Assembly (NCBI GenBank): GCA_003339415.1
Contig: PDHQ01000067.1
Span: 1-64,000, forward strand
Reading direction: 5' to 3'
Source: Ophiocordyceps camponoti-saundersi (nom. inval.)
Taxonomy: Eukaryota > Ascomycota > Sordariomycetes > Hypocreales > Ophiocordycipitaceae
Length of the DNA: 64,000 nucleotides
Shown: positions 25,272-36,649 of the stretch, in pieces
How the letters are laid out: each line of letters begins with the position of its first letter
Numbering within the stretch: the first letter of the stretch is position 1
Notes under the pieces: model-generated
What the model was told of the DNA's origin: nothing
Database searches by the model: none
What the model saw: the letters and a program-made list of their open reading frames with translations, nothing else
Program-made: the position numbers and the translations under genes

Positions 25272-25331
25272 GTAGTAGAACTAGCAGGGGTTATCTTTAT
25301 AGTAGTAGAACTAGCAGGGGTTGTCTTTATC
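25272..25331 (-). repeat. 30-bp direct duplication in the A(-) third ORF
   Basis: Two adjacent 30-bp units (25272..25301 and 25302..25331), sharing GTAGAACTAGCAGGGGTT and differing at one or two bases. The unit is ten codons long, so it preserves the reading frame. Confidence 0.85.
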
Positions 25332-25370
25332 TATCCCTATCTAACGGATTTCTATAATAGCCCTAATAGG

Positions 25371-25432
25371 GTCGTTTAAGAGGGAATCGGTTAGCTTCCT
25401 AACGGGGTTATTTAAGAGGGAATCGGTTAGCT
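25371..25432 (-). repeat. 36-bp direct duplication in the A(-) third ORF
   Basis: Units start at 25371 and 25407 and share TTTAAGAGGGAATCGGTTAG. The 36-bp period is twelve codons. Confidence 0.85.
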
Positions 25433-25443
25433 TATCGGAATAG

Positions 25444-25497
25444 ATATCGCCTTAGCAGAACTTAAACTCGATATCGCCTTAGCAGAACTTAAACTCG
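25444..25497 (-). repeat. 27-bp direct duplication in the A(-) third ORF
   Basis: Two identical adjacent 27-bp units (25444..25470 and 25471..25497) containing GCCTTAGCAGAACTTAAAC. The unit is nine codons long. Confidence 0.9.
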
Positions 25498-25524
25498 GGG
25501 TTATCGGCTTAGCTAGAGTTAATT

Positions 25525-25562
25525 TTATTAGCGTTTTTATTAGCGTTTTTATTAGCGTTTTC
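25525..25562 (-). repeat. 12-bp repeat, three units, in the A(-) third ORF
   Basis: TTATTAGCGTTT is repeated about three times in tandem, four codons per unit. A(+) keeps about two units at the equivalent site near 51045..51075. Confidence 0.85.
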
Positions 25563-26574
25563 GTAAGTATATTATTTATTAACGAACGCCGTTTATCCTT
25601 ATTACTAATTCTATTTACGGAGATTAAAGTATAACTATCCGATTTATCTTCTTCTTATTTATTTATCGGTTTAATTATCGGTTCTACGATAGAAATTAGC
25701 GGCATAAGCTAGGTAGCTCTCCTTTCGATTACGCGTCGCACGTTCTAATTAACTTTAAACTTAAATACCTTCTTAGCGTTCTAAGCTCCCGCCTTAGAGC
25801 CGGGTATAGCGATTACCTATTACTAATTATAGCCGTTTCCTTTAAGTGCTAGTTTAGATAAAGCGGCTCCTAGTATATCTATATTTTCCTAGCCCTTAAG
25901 CTTATCTTAAATTAGTTACTCGATATTAATAATTATATAATCGTATAAACGCTAAGCTATTTTAGAGAAAGATTCCTTAGTAGTAGATAGGATCCTTTTC
26001 TATATATCCTTTATTACTATAATAATCTCTATTATTAGAGGAAATTTACTATCTTTACCTCTCTTAACCTTAGTATTAGCGAAGTTATACGCTATTTTAT
26101 ATAACTTCTAAAGCTCGTCTAGCTTTATAGGCTAATTTTTCGGCAATATATCTATTATAATATCCTATTCTAGGACCTAGAACTTTTAAATATTTGCTAC
26201 GACCGTTAAGAGTGCTAATTCGTCCTATATAACCCTAGCAAGGCCCTAGGCCACCTAGTCTCCTTTAGCTACTTATTTAGCTAAGACGTAGCTATATAAA
26301 GTGCCTATAATAGGAGAGATCTTTAAGTTTTTAGAAACCTTAAGCTTTTAGCTTTCCCTTATTTATTTATAGAATATTTCCTAGTATCGTTTAAACTCTT
26401 AGCGTATATTCTTATATTATTTATAAACGGTAGGGTTTTTCTTAGGGTTAATTTCTTCTTCTATTAGGTAATCTATAATCTCGTATACTTATATAGAGAC
26501 GACTATAGGAAATAGGAGACGGATAATATATAAAGGTATAATATATATAAAGACAGAAGACGGTAATATACGAT

Positions 26575-26700
26575 AAGAAAAAAATAAGTACACGATAAGA
26601 GAAATAAGTGCACGATAAGGAGAAGAAAATACGAGCAAAATAAGTGCACGATAATAGAAATAAGTGCACGATAAGGAGAAGAAAATACGCGATAATAGAT
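26575..26700 (-). repeat. 56-bp tandem repeat between pol and the third ORF of A(-)
   Basis: The GATAAGGAGAAGAAAATAC segment recurs at 56-bp spacing (26614 and 26670), and inside each unit a shorter AAGTGCACGATAA core recurs. Because 56 is not a multiple of three, it is not a protein repeat. The only open frame here (minus strand, 26448..26669, 73 codons) is a low-complexity reading of this repeat. GTGCAC palindromes in the units have escaped RIP. Confidence 0.85.
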
Positions 26701-27319
26701 CGTAGTATATAATAAAAGGAAAAGGAGCGTATAATAAGAAAACGATAACGTTAACGCTTAGTAAGATAAAGAGAGAGAAAAGGGATACGAAATCGTATAT
26801 ACTAATAAGTTAGAAGAGGTATATATAGGCAAAAAGAAGAGGTAAGTTAAGAAAATAGTTAAAAAGAAAATAGTTAAAAAAAAATAAAGTGCACGAAGAT
26901 ATAATCGGGTGCACGAAACCTGCGGAGGTATGCGAGGTTAAAGGTATACGAGGTGTGAGAAAGATAACGAGCAGGGTAAATAAATATAAACGACCGTTAG
27001 CGATCCTCAGCTAGCCCCTTAGCTAGCTAATAGCTATTAATAATCACTATTAACACCTACTATAGTAACTTAATATCTACCGTAGTAAGTTATTATTCTT
27101 AGTCTATTCCTACTTAACCTTACGTTTCCTTACCCCCTATTATAATAGCGAGTTCCTACGAGCGTAAGGGTCGTCGCCCTAAAGCTTATCCGTTCCTTCG
27201 CCTAGCTTATAGCCCTATTAGATAGCTATATCCTATATTACCCGCCGTAAGGGTATTAAATATGCCTTACGTAGTATAAATAGCTTAAGATCGTCCACGT
27301 AAAGCTTTCGCAAAACTTA

Positions 27320-30300
27320 ACGTCCGACGACGCTGCGGATTAGATACGTAATAGATAAGACGACCTTAATAATAATAGATAGGTTATCCTATATAGTTAC
27401 GAACTTCCTATACAACGTATTTACCTTATCCTGCCTTTCCTATACGAAGTTACTAACCCGTAAGGCACGTTATAGCTTAGTATTATATTTAGTCGTATTA
27501 AAGTTAGCTAAAGTATCCCGGATTATATCCTTTTCTTCTACTATAGCTAATACTAAATCGCGGACTATCTAGTTATCCTAGTTAAAATAGTCGAAGTTAG
27601 ATTATTTAACTTTAGGTATATCTTTATTTTAGTATATAACTACGGGGTTAAATCCTAATATAGCCTTTACTAGAGTTACCCCTAAAGTCTTAACTTTTCG
27701 AGAATTTAGCATATTAGTAATCTAAGGTAACGCTTCGTTCTACGCTTCTAAGGAGATACCGGACCGCTTAAGACTCTATTTTCGTAGTTAGTCTTTTACT
27801 AATCGAATATACCTCTCCGCTAGTTTAGTGCTCTAAGGGTATAAGACCGGGCCGAACTTCTATTTAACCCTATATCGCTTAACTATATTTTCTATAATAG
27901 TATTAGCGAAATAGCGTCCGTTATCCGAGTAAATAGCTTTAGGCTAGCTAAATACTAGACTCTAGTAATATTACTATACGTCTACTACCTCCGGGCTAGT
28001 CGTATTTTCGTATACTTAAGTTAATAGAAAACGCGTTATATAATCTACGGCTACTAGAATATATTAATATCTATAAGTATTAATAGGCGTAATAGGTCCT
28101 AGGAAGTTAATAATTACTATTTCCTACGGTTTATATATCGTAATCTATCTATATTTTAACTTAGGTAAGCATAGTACGGTTTGCTAGTAGATTATATAAG
28201 ATATATAATAATAAGTAATATCCGATCGACGAGTTAGCTACTATAAGATTCCTCTTAAATTTACTAGAGTCTTTTCCTTAGAGAAATAGCCTAATATATT
28301 ATAAGTACTCTATAACTTTAACCGGATATTCGACTATAGATAATACTTAGCCTACTATTTATTTAATTCGATATAGTATAGGATCTTATTCTAAACTCGA
28401 TATCTAATAGCTATCCTCTAGATATAGCGATATCTCTTATTTAGTAATGCTTATATTCTATTAACGAGATAGAGCACGATTTCTATATATTACGGGTCTC
28501 CTAGCTAAGGGGATATAGCCGCCCGGAGGTAAGATACCTCTCTACCTATTAGCGGTTTACCTAACGGGAGTTAAGTAGCCTTAATAATATCTAGCGCTAG
28601 TATAATATAGCCCTCTATATCTAGAGCGTCGCTCTTTAAAGCGTTATATAATCTAAATATACTATCTATAATTCTAATAATCTTTATTATATTCGGGCGG
28701 TAGATATATTTAATATCCTATTCTTAAAAAACGTCGATCTACCTCGCTACTTTACTATACGTTTCCGCTATATTCGTTATTAAGTTAATAATACCCTTAT
28801 AATCCGTATAAATCTTAAGGGGATATAGGGATATATCTACTATCTATTAGTATTCCTTAATTATATAAATAATAGCTAATATTTCTTTTTTAAGTATAGA
28901 GTATCGCCGCTCTAAATTATTTAGCCGAAATAATATCTATATAATAATTTTTATATCTTAGAAGTTAGAGTCTCTAATAGACGTTCCGTTAAGATAGTTA
29001 TCGAGTTAGTAGAGAACGGCCCCGGTCCTAATATCGGATATATCTATTACTAGGTAAAATTATATATTAGTCCGTGCTCCGAATATTACGTTATTCTAGA
29101 TAGCTTAGTATAGGAATTATAAAGCTTCTGCCGCCTCTAGCGTCTAAACGGGTTCGTCTCGATATCGTGCCTCTAGTTATATAGATTAATATCCCGATAA
29201 AGTTACCTTATTTACCTTTTTAAAGAACGCTTCCTTAATAAGTCTAGCCCTATCTACTCTCCCTAGTATAAAATAACGAAGGAACGGGGTTAGCTATAGC
29301 ACCGTTTAAACTTCTTCCTAAGATTAAGGGGAATATTATTAGAAATAGTCTCCTAACTACGTAAATCTCTACCGATATTTAGTTCCTAGACGAAATCGCC
29401 CTACTTCTAATTTAAACCTAACTAATTTAGCTATACTATTAAATAGCTTTATCTTCTTACCCGCGAGACTAATTAGCGCCTATATTACTCTAGGGAAGTA
29501 CTAATACCGAAGGAAATTAAAATATCTATTAAAGGTTTCGCTACTAAGGTTATAATCGTCGATATAAACGAATATTAACGTTAAGTATTTTATAGTAAAA
29601 CTTAGTAACGTTTAGTATTTAACCTTATCCGCTAATACTAATCTACTAAAAGCGATATCCCCGTACTTTATATATATAGAGGGGGCGCCTATTAGTCCTT
29701 ATAGTATATTAATATATTCCTATATACCGTTAGGGGCGGTAAAGCCTATCTTATATACGTCCTCCGGCTATATTAGGATTAACTAGAACCTATTAGATAT
29801 ATCTAGCTAAGAGAAAACTATTAGTTATTTAATATATATTTAGTCTAAATCGACCTCTAAGTTATAATACGGATATCTTAGTTTTACCGTATTCCTATTA
29901 ATATCGCGGTAATCGTAAACTATTCTCTAGGCCGCCGGATCTAAAGGGTACTTCTTAATAAATAAAGTTCTAGCTACCTATTCTATATTATCGCCGATAG
30001 GTCGAATAATATTTACTTCTTCTATTATTAGGAATACCTTACCCGTAAAGATCCGTTTAGGCCTATTATACCTTATTTATTTAAATACGGCTAGCGTTAC
30101 TCCCTCCTTTAATTTAATTTAATAGGTAATTAGTTATATAGGCCGAATCTTTTTAAGAGTGGAAATAAAGTAATCCTTATAAGTAAAATATAATTTTATA
30201 ACCCTCTCTCTCTATTCTTCTATCTTAACGTAATCTCCTAGCGTAATAAGACTTTATTTAAACTACGCGTCGACTTCCCTAATCGGGGTATCCGATAAAG

Positions 30301-31760
30301 GACGAACGACTAGGTCCGGGGTAATACCTTTATAGGATATAGGTTTTAAAGTACTTATTATTATAATATTTACCTATCCGAGATACGATACGTAGTTAGT
30401 ATCGTCCTCGTTACTTATTTTCTCTTAGTCTATCCGATATCGGGGATATTTTAGAAAGTTTATTATATCTAGCTTATCGTAGTTACGGATTACCTTTTCT
30501 ATATTACTCTCGTTCCTAGCTATCTTATTTTCTTTCGGGTTAGCTAATTCTATTTCTAGTAATTCTTCTACTCCTCTAGGCTATCTTAAATACTTAAGTA
30601 ACCGTCTATTCGTTAACTCCGGTTTCTCCGCTATCTATTTAAGACTTACTACCTTATATATTTTTTTCTATATAGACTCGGGTAGTACTACTTTTACCTA
30701 CTTACTAATAGATATTGCTAGCCTTCGCTAGATCTAGGGCTATAATACTTTATCTATCTTCTTCTATACTATTTTTAGCTACCCCGCCGTCTAGCCCTTA
30801 CGGGAGGCAGCTCTTAGTTTTTTAGAAAGTCTTACTCTACCTAGGAGGCTAGTTATTTAGCAATAGCGGATAAAATATCCTCGACCTTTTCTAAAATAGG
30901 CCTATTATCTTCGACGAATATAATCTTATCTTTATTATTAGCGACCGCTTTTAGATATTTAGGGGCTCGTAATATCTTCCTATCTAGCTTAAATAAATTA
31001 GGTACTAGGAAAATCGGAATAATCTAAGTAATACTTTCTAAGCTAGTAATCTCTAGCTATTCCTTTACGTAATATTCCACGGCCTTAACGCGTCTTAGCT
31101 ATACGCGGCCTAATAGAATATCCTAATTATCGTAGTCTCCTAGCACGTATACCTTTACGTTAGCTAGGATTCCTACTATAATTACCTAAAAGTAGGTAAC
31201 CCTTTTAATAATTATAAGTTTATTATTCGCTATTCTAACTATATTTAGTTAGGGTAACTAGATTACGGGGAGGGCGTTATTAGCTATAAAGGCCTTATTA
31301 ACTAGATTAACTATAGAGCCTCCGTTTAATATAATAGCAGTATACCGATAACCTTTAACGTAGCTTTCGATATACCTTAATATCGATAAGATAGCTTTAG
31401 CTAGCGCTATAATATCTCTCTAGATTACCTAATTAAGCGTATTATAAGATAAAGTATCCGCTAGCGGGTCTTACGATTCAAATAGTTAGATAAGATTCGT
31501 AATAACCTCTTTACTTTTTAGGGACTTAATCTTCTTCCGATACTATATTAATCTATTAAGTTATATATAAATCGATAGTATAACCTAGAGTAATTAAAAG
31601 ATACTTAATATTACTAGGGTATTTTTTAACCTATCTCCTAGTTTAAATAGCGGAATATTATATTCTTCTATAGCTCGGATTTTCTCTAACTCGTATCGTT
31701 TTTTAGCTAGCTTAAGCTCTTAAGGGTAAGTCTAAACTTCTACTTCTAAGGGTAGTAACC
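27320..31760 (-). pseudogene. A(-) pol: protease, reverse transcriptase, RNase H, integrase
   Basis: The minus-strand counterpart of the A(+) pol. The RT catalytic site lies at 29551..29580, where the complement reads VYIDDYNLSS with both Asp intact. RNase H falls at about 28600..29090 and integrase at 27650..28250; the region to 27320 is the integrase C-terminal part into which C(+) inserted in the other copy. The Ty3/Gypsy order PR-RT-RH-IN is clear. Gln and Trp stops are frequent. The polyprotein made the enzymes for reverse transcription and integration. Confidence 0.8.
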
Positions 31761-33750
31761 GAGTAGTTAGTCTTAAGATAGGCCTAGGAATAGTTAGAGT
31801 TAGTGCGTCTCTTAGAGCCGGGCTTTCCCTAGCGTTATTATTAGGTTTTATACTTAGTATAACCGATCGACGACGAATTTCCTACTCTAATTTATCCTAT
31901 TATAGTTTATCTAAGTTATCTAAGTTAAATTTTACTTTAGGGCGCGGTTTAGTTACGCGGCCTCGCGTAGGTTAAGAAATCGGCACTATCTTTTCTTTCT
32001 AATAAGAGGTTTAAATATTAGGTCTCTAAGCGGTATAAGTTTATCCCTATATAAAATTAATATCGGGCGTAGTAAGATTTAAAGCTTTTCTATCTAGACT
32101 TTTTATTATAGGTAATACCGGTAATATCCTAATCGTATATCCTATTAGTAATTAAATACTTATATCTAAACTAATAACTATTAAATTCTTTACTAATAGC
32201 CTAGGGCTAGTGCCTTAACGTAGTTACTAGCGTCTCTATTCCTTTATCTCCTCCGCGTAAGTTTCCTAATAAGCTTTCTACTATTAGAACGCTTCTCTAT
32301 TAAATAAAGCTATAGATAGATAATTATAGCTTATATAGCCCTATTCGCTATATTTAAAATATTACTATAGATCCGGGTTAGGAGGTTAGTATTTAAGTCT
32401 TATACTTAGTAATTTAGGGGCTTAGGGTTATTACTATAACGTATTCGAAGAATTTTATAACGGACGTCCCTAATTCTATACTTAGGTATTAGTCTATCTA
32501 GATATACCTTATATACTTAAATATCCGCTAGTAAGATAGCCTCCTAAGTTCTATAAGCACTTACTTAACTTACTTACTACTATAGTATTAGATTATTCTA
32601 TTAATTTAGCTATCTTAGTTATCGTCTCCTATTACTTAGCTATTACTCTCTACGGATCTATCTCTACGGCTAGCACTTTATCGGTATCTCTCTTAATCTT
32701 TTTAGATATTATATCGCGTAGGTTATATATAGTAAGTTAAATATTAGACTATATTAGGTTTACTATCGCTATTAACGACTTCTACTTACTATTAACGTAA
32801 AGACGCTTAATAATAGCTCGCTTATACTATTTATCTTTCTCGGCGTTTTTAGTTATCTAATTTAAAAAGTTAGTAAGTAGAATCCGTTAAGTTTCTAATT
32901 TTACTCGAGTATAAAGAGCCTCCGCTTATTTCGTATAATTAGCTAGTAATTCTCCTTTCTTATAACTAAACTTATACGCTTCTATAATAAGGGTGCTCTT
33001 TATAACTAGGTCTACCTCCTTAAACTTATTTATAAATAAAGTTACTAATTTAGACTAGGTACGATCTTCGTTGTCTAACTTATTATATTAGTCGGCAGCT
33101 TTATTACGAAAACCCGAAGAGAAGATCTCCCTAATAATAATATTATACGTTTCTCCTTAAATACCTAATAGTACTATATTAGCATTATACTAATTAAGGT
33201 ACCTTTTAGCTAAGACGTTTTTCGGGTATCTAGCAAATAGCTTAAGCCCTAATAGTAGAGTTAATATTATTATAACGTAACGCTTACCCTCTAGTCTAGT
33301 AATACTTCCTTATATTAATACTAGGTATATAATCGTTAGACTAGTCTAACTTACTAAGGGAAGGGGATAAAGTAGACGATATAGTAAACTTTCTAATAAA
33401 CTAAGCAAACCTTATAATAAACCTATATCTATATCTAATATTATTTTCTAATCTTCTACCTTAGGGCACTCCTTAAGTATACTCTAATAACTTACTTTTA
33501 CCTATAATACTTATAACTACTAAACGTTTAGCGGAACTAAGTTTTCTTTTATTAGGTATATCTATTTCTTCGAATTAAAAGACTTTTAGCGTTAATCTAT
33601 CTAGGAAGATTATACGCCCCTAATCCTTTTTACTTTCTCGTCCCGACGTTCTTCTTATCTTAACTACCTTTAGCGATAATAAAGAAGGAAAAAAAAAGGG
33701 GAGACTATCCGCACCTACGGGGTCTTCTTATATTCTCTCGTCCTCTTTCC
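31761..33750 (-). pseudogene. A(-) gag (capsid/nucleocapsid)
   Basis: The first coding region of A(-). A nucleocapsid CCHC knuckle lies at about 32320..32370 and corresponds to the A(+) knuckle at 37831..37875. Upstream of it on the minus strand (32600..33300) is the charged capsid-like region. Gag would form the particle that packages element RNA. The start was not assigned and the border with protease is approximate. Confidence 0.65.
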
Positions 33751-33997
33751 CCCCTTATTCTCGCTTATATAGTCCTTCCTACCTTACTTACTATAGGGCC
33801 GCTTTTCCGGCAATAATAAGTAGCTATAGCTAGACCTACTCTAGGTAGCTCCCGCTTAACCTAATTAGAACTCGCTTCGCTTCCTAATTTAGTAATCTGC
33901 CGAAATCCTTAAATACTTAGCTATCGTTACTAAATAATACCGTCGTATTAATTCTATAGCTCGTATAGTAACGCGCTAAATCCTAGTCTTATTACTA

Positions 33998-34180
33998 TAA
34001 AATCCCTCGATCGGTCTTAAATTATAGGATTAGATTAGATTATATAGTATTATGCGTTAGGGTATTAGTGGTTATAATCCCTTTTATATTAGTTTAATAG
34101 TAAGTCTAACGATAATAATAATTCCTCTAAGTCCCCTTTTCTTATCTCCTTATACCTTGTCCTCTAACGCCTATCTAATA
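33998..34180 (-). repeat. A(-) 5' LTR (183 bp)
   Basis: Closely similar to 23945..24127, beginning TAAAATCCC and ending TCTAATA. The adjacent element interior TAGTCTTATTA corresponds to sequence just inside the A(+) 5' LTR. Confidence 0.9.
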
Positions 34181-34222
34181 GTAGTTAAGTCCGCGATATA
34201 ACTTAGCTTTATTACTAATTAA

Positions 34223-34730
34223 TATTAGTTAGGTATCTTTCCTAAGCCGAATAGGTAGCTAGAGTTATATTATAAACTTCTCGTAATAGAGATACTAATA
34301 GATTAAACTTAGAATACGTATATTATATTAACTTAAATAATAAGGTTTAAGTAACTTATTCGGATTATATAGCGTATAGGAATATTACGTTTACCGTATA
34401 ATACGCTCTAGCTAATAAAGTTATAAAAGATTAAATAATAACTTTACTTATAACCTATCTCTCTCTTAAAAAGTATAGAAAAGTAAGTATATTATATATA
34501 CGTTCCTCCTTTTACTAACTACCTCCCTATCCTCCTCCTATATTAACTTTATATATTATATTAATATTATACTAGTTTCGGATTAGTATTATCTTAAGTT
34601 CGACTTCTCTTTATACGTATCCCTAACCTCCTACTTTATTTATATAGAGATAGTTATCTCTACGACGCGTGCTACGCGTATTTAACGCGTATTATATTCC
34701 TAAGTAGCTAGCGATATATATATTCTAATA
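34223..34730 (-). repeat. B1 LTR, right copy (508 bp)
   Basis: Matches 20900..21407 over its whole length. Begins TATTAGTTAGG, ends TTCTAATA, and is followed by the TSD CTAAC at 34731..34735. Confidence 0.9.
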
Positions 34731-34735
34731 CTAAC

Positions 34736-35854
34736 CCTTAAGGAAGGCGGTAACCTTATCTAGGGAGATTAGTTTATTTGCTACTTTTTATATTAGTAGT
34801 AGTATATAAACTTATACGATACTTATTAAGGCTTAATTTATTAGTTCCGGGAGGGTTTAAGTTAGGGTTACTAAGGGAAACTATATATTTAAGTTATATA
34901 AAGTAGTTAACTTCTATATATAAGTTATACGAAGTAAGGGTTCGGCTAAGATACTTCGTAGTAGCTATATTAAGATATATTTTAACTTAGGGGGCTATAC
35001 TAAGTATAAAGCTTATATTATATAATCTAAAAAAGTTAGTTCGGAAAGGGGGGGGTAGTTTAACTATATAGAAGGGGCTTTTTATAAGTTAGGGGGTAAA
35101 ACGTTTTCCGGTTTAGTTTTAAGGAGTTATATAAAGCGTTTAATTAATATACTATTTCTAATAAGCGAGATATATTATATAATTATAATTTAAGTTAGTT
35201 TTTTTAAGAATATACGGTAGATATATTTTAGCTAATAGTAGGTTTATCCTTAAAATTCTAATTAGATTATACGAAGAAAGTTATCCTTATAAAAGTTAAA
35301 GTAAATAATATTATATATTTACTAAGTAATAAATATTATTAATTTAACCTTATCGGGAGGTTATATAAGATCGGGTTATATATCTTAATAGATTAAGTTT
35401 ATACTTTAAGTTTAAATATAAGGGTTAACTTCGCTTCCTTTTATTATTTTATCGTATAAAGCTAAGATCTTATTTATTACCGTTATTATAGTTAACGTAT
35501 TTACTATTTCCTATTTAACTTCTAAGGTTATAGAAGCTATATTATTATTATTACGTTTCTAAAACGCTATTAAAGGTAATATTATATAACTAATAAAAAG
35601 TACTAAGCTAAATATAGCTTTTTAGTAAGGATTTTATTATTAGTAAGTATTATACGTTACCTTAATCTTTTAGTTTTAATAGTAGTACTAGGTAAAAATA
35701 GCTTTTTAGTAAGAACTAGTATTAAGAAATAAGGTAAAAATATAAGTATTAGTTAATAGCGGGTATAAGGGCTTTTCGGTATCGTATAATACCTATCTTA
35801 TTACTTTAGCTAATCTATAGTTAACTAATAATAACTAATATAACTACTAATTAG
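34736..35854. other. Element D interior, right part
   Basis: 1.1 kb between B1 and the right LTR of D. No recognised domain. It includes a run of eight G in 35041..35060, a short purine-rich block (35035..35105) and several plus-strand frames of 30 to 60 codons. By position it should hold the 3' end of D's coding region and the polypurine tract, but I could not pick out either. Confidence 0.5.
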
Positions 35855-35997
35855 TATTAAGTAATCTTTATACGTATATATAAGTAAGAGAAAGTAAAGG
35901 TAACTTAAATTAAGTATAATTAGAGATAGATACCTTTCCTTTATTGTACGAGGAAGAGCGGCTATATAGCTAGATAATACTCTACTTCTATACCCTC
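35855..35997. repeat. Element D right LTR, first part (143 bp)
   Basis: Matches 4206..4348 of the left LTR, up to CTATACCCTC. There A(+) inserted; the remainder is at 56168..56325. The TSD CCTC is at 35994..35997. Confidence 0.85.
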
Positions 35998-36194
35998 TGT
36001 TAGACAGGCGTTAAAAGACAAGGCATAAGGAGACAAGGAATAGGAGGAAAAAAGGGAAGAACTTAGAGGAATAATTATTATTATTAGACTTACTATAAGA
36101 CTAATAAAAAGGGATCACGACTACTACTACCCTAACGTATAATACTATACGATCTAATCTAATCTTATAATTTAAGACCGATTAAGGGATTTTA
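35998..36194 (+). repeat. A(+) 5' LTR (197 bp)
   Basis: Starts TGTTAGACAGGCGTT with the original TG and CA preserved, and ends GGGATTTTA. It contains a purine-rich block about 15 bp longer than in the A(-) LTRs. Confidence 0.9.
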
Positions 36195-36649
36195 TAATAA
36201 TAAGACTAGGATTTAGCGCGTTACTATACGAGCTGCAAAATTAATATAACGGTATCGTCTAGTAATAATAGCTAAGTATTTAAGGATTTCGGCAGATTAC
36301 TAAATTAGGAAATAAAGCGAGTTTTAATTAGGTTAAGCGGGAGCTACCTAAAGTAAGTCTAGCTATAGCTGCCTATTATTGCTAGAAAAGTAGCCCTATA
36401 GTAAGTAAGGTAAGAAGGACTATATAAGCGAAAATAAAAGGGGAAAGAGGATAAGAGAATATAAGAAAACCCCGTAAGTATAGATAGTCTTCCCTTTTTT
36501 TTTCCTTTTTTATTATCGCCGAAGGTAATTAAGATAAGAAGAATATTAGGATAAGTAAATAAAAAAGATTAGGGGCGTATAATCTTCCTAAATAGATTAA
36601 TACTAAAAGTCTTTTAATTTAAAGAAATAAATATACTTAATAAAAGAAA

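Larger units (their letters stand above)
24128..26440 (-). pseudogene. A(-) third ORF downstream of pol (unknown protein)
   Basis: A minus-strand coding-like region between the tandem repeat and the 3' LTR, about 730 codons long with few frame changes. Its function is unrecognised. The N-terminal third is Lys/Gln-rich. The middle (around 25200..25560) has direct duplications of 30, 36, 27 and 12 bp, all multiples of three. The C-terminal half (24600..25050) reads as a charged Glu/Ile/Arg-rich segment resembling a coiled coil. I saw no clear signal peptide, fusion peptide or membrane segments, so an envelope role is not supported. More CA and TG survive here than anywhere else in the element. 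The same ORF exists in A(+), split by B2. Confidence 0.6.
23945..34180 (-). mobile_element. A(-): Ty3/Gypsy LTR retrotransposon with a third ORF, minus strand
   Basis: 10,236 bp, bounded by 183-bp LTRs (23945..24127 and 33998..34180) and TSD GTAG at 23941..23944 and 34181..34184. The empty site is visible in B2 near 51660..51690, where the two flanks join without the element. Reading on the minus strand: LTR, gag with a CCHC knuckle, protease, RT, RNase H, integrase, a 56-bp tandem repeat, a third ORF, LTR. RT before integrase makes it Ty3/Gypsy. It is less mutated than A(+): some CA and TG persist, mainly in the third ORF. Confidence 0.9.
20900..34730 (-). mobile_element. B1: short LTR element, host of A(-)
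   Basis: Two 508-bp LTRs (20900..21407 and 34223..34730) with TSD CTAAC at 20895..20899 and 34731..34735. Its own interior is 21408..23940 plus the stretch up to 34222. With A(-) and its TSD removed it is 3,591 bp, almost equal to B2 (3,585 bp) in the opposite orientation. Minus-strand orientation is suggested by a possible primer-binding stretch next to the right LTR and is uncertain. No gag or pol motif was found, so it looks like a non-autonomous (LARD-like) element. Confidence 0.85.

Noticed and set aside
25200..25500. CRISPR-like array
   Set aside because: The repeated units are directly adjacent, of different lengths and without unique spacers. They are in-frame duplications.
24128..26440. 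Envelope gene in the third ORF of A
   Set aside because: No signal peptide, cleavage site, fusion peptide or membrane anchor could be seen, so the frame is left as unknown.
26448..26669. 73-codon open frame on the minus strand (Tyr/Ser/Phe-rich)
   Set aside because: It reads straight through the 56-bp tandem repeat, whose period is not a codon multiple. It is low-complexity and its equivalent in A(+) is just as repetitive. It is open only because the repeat lacks RIP-prone stop sites.
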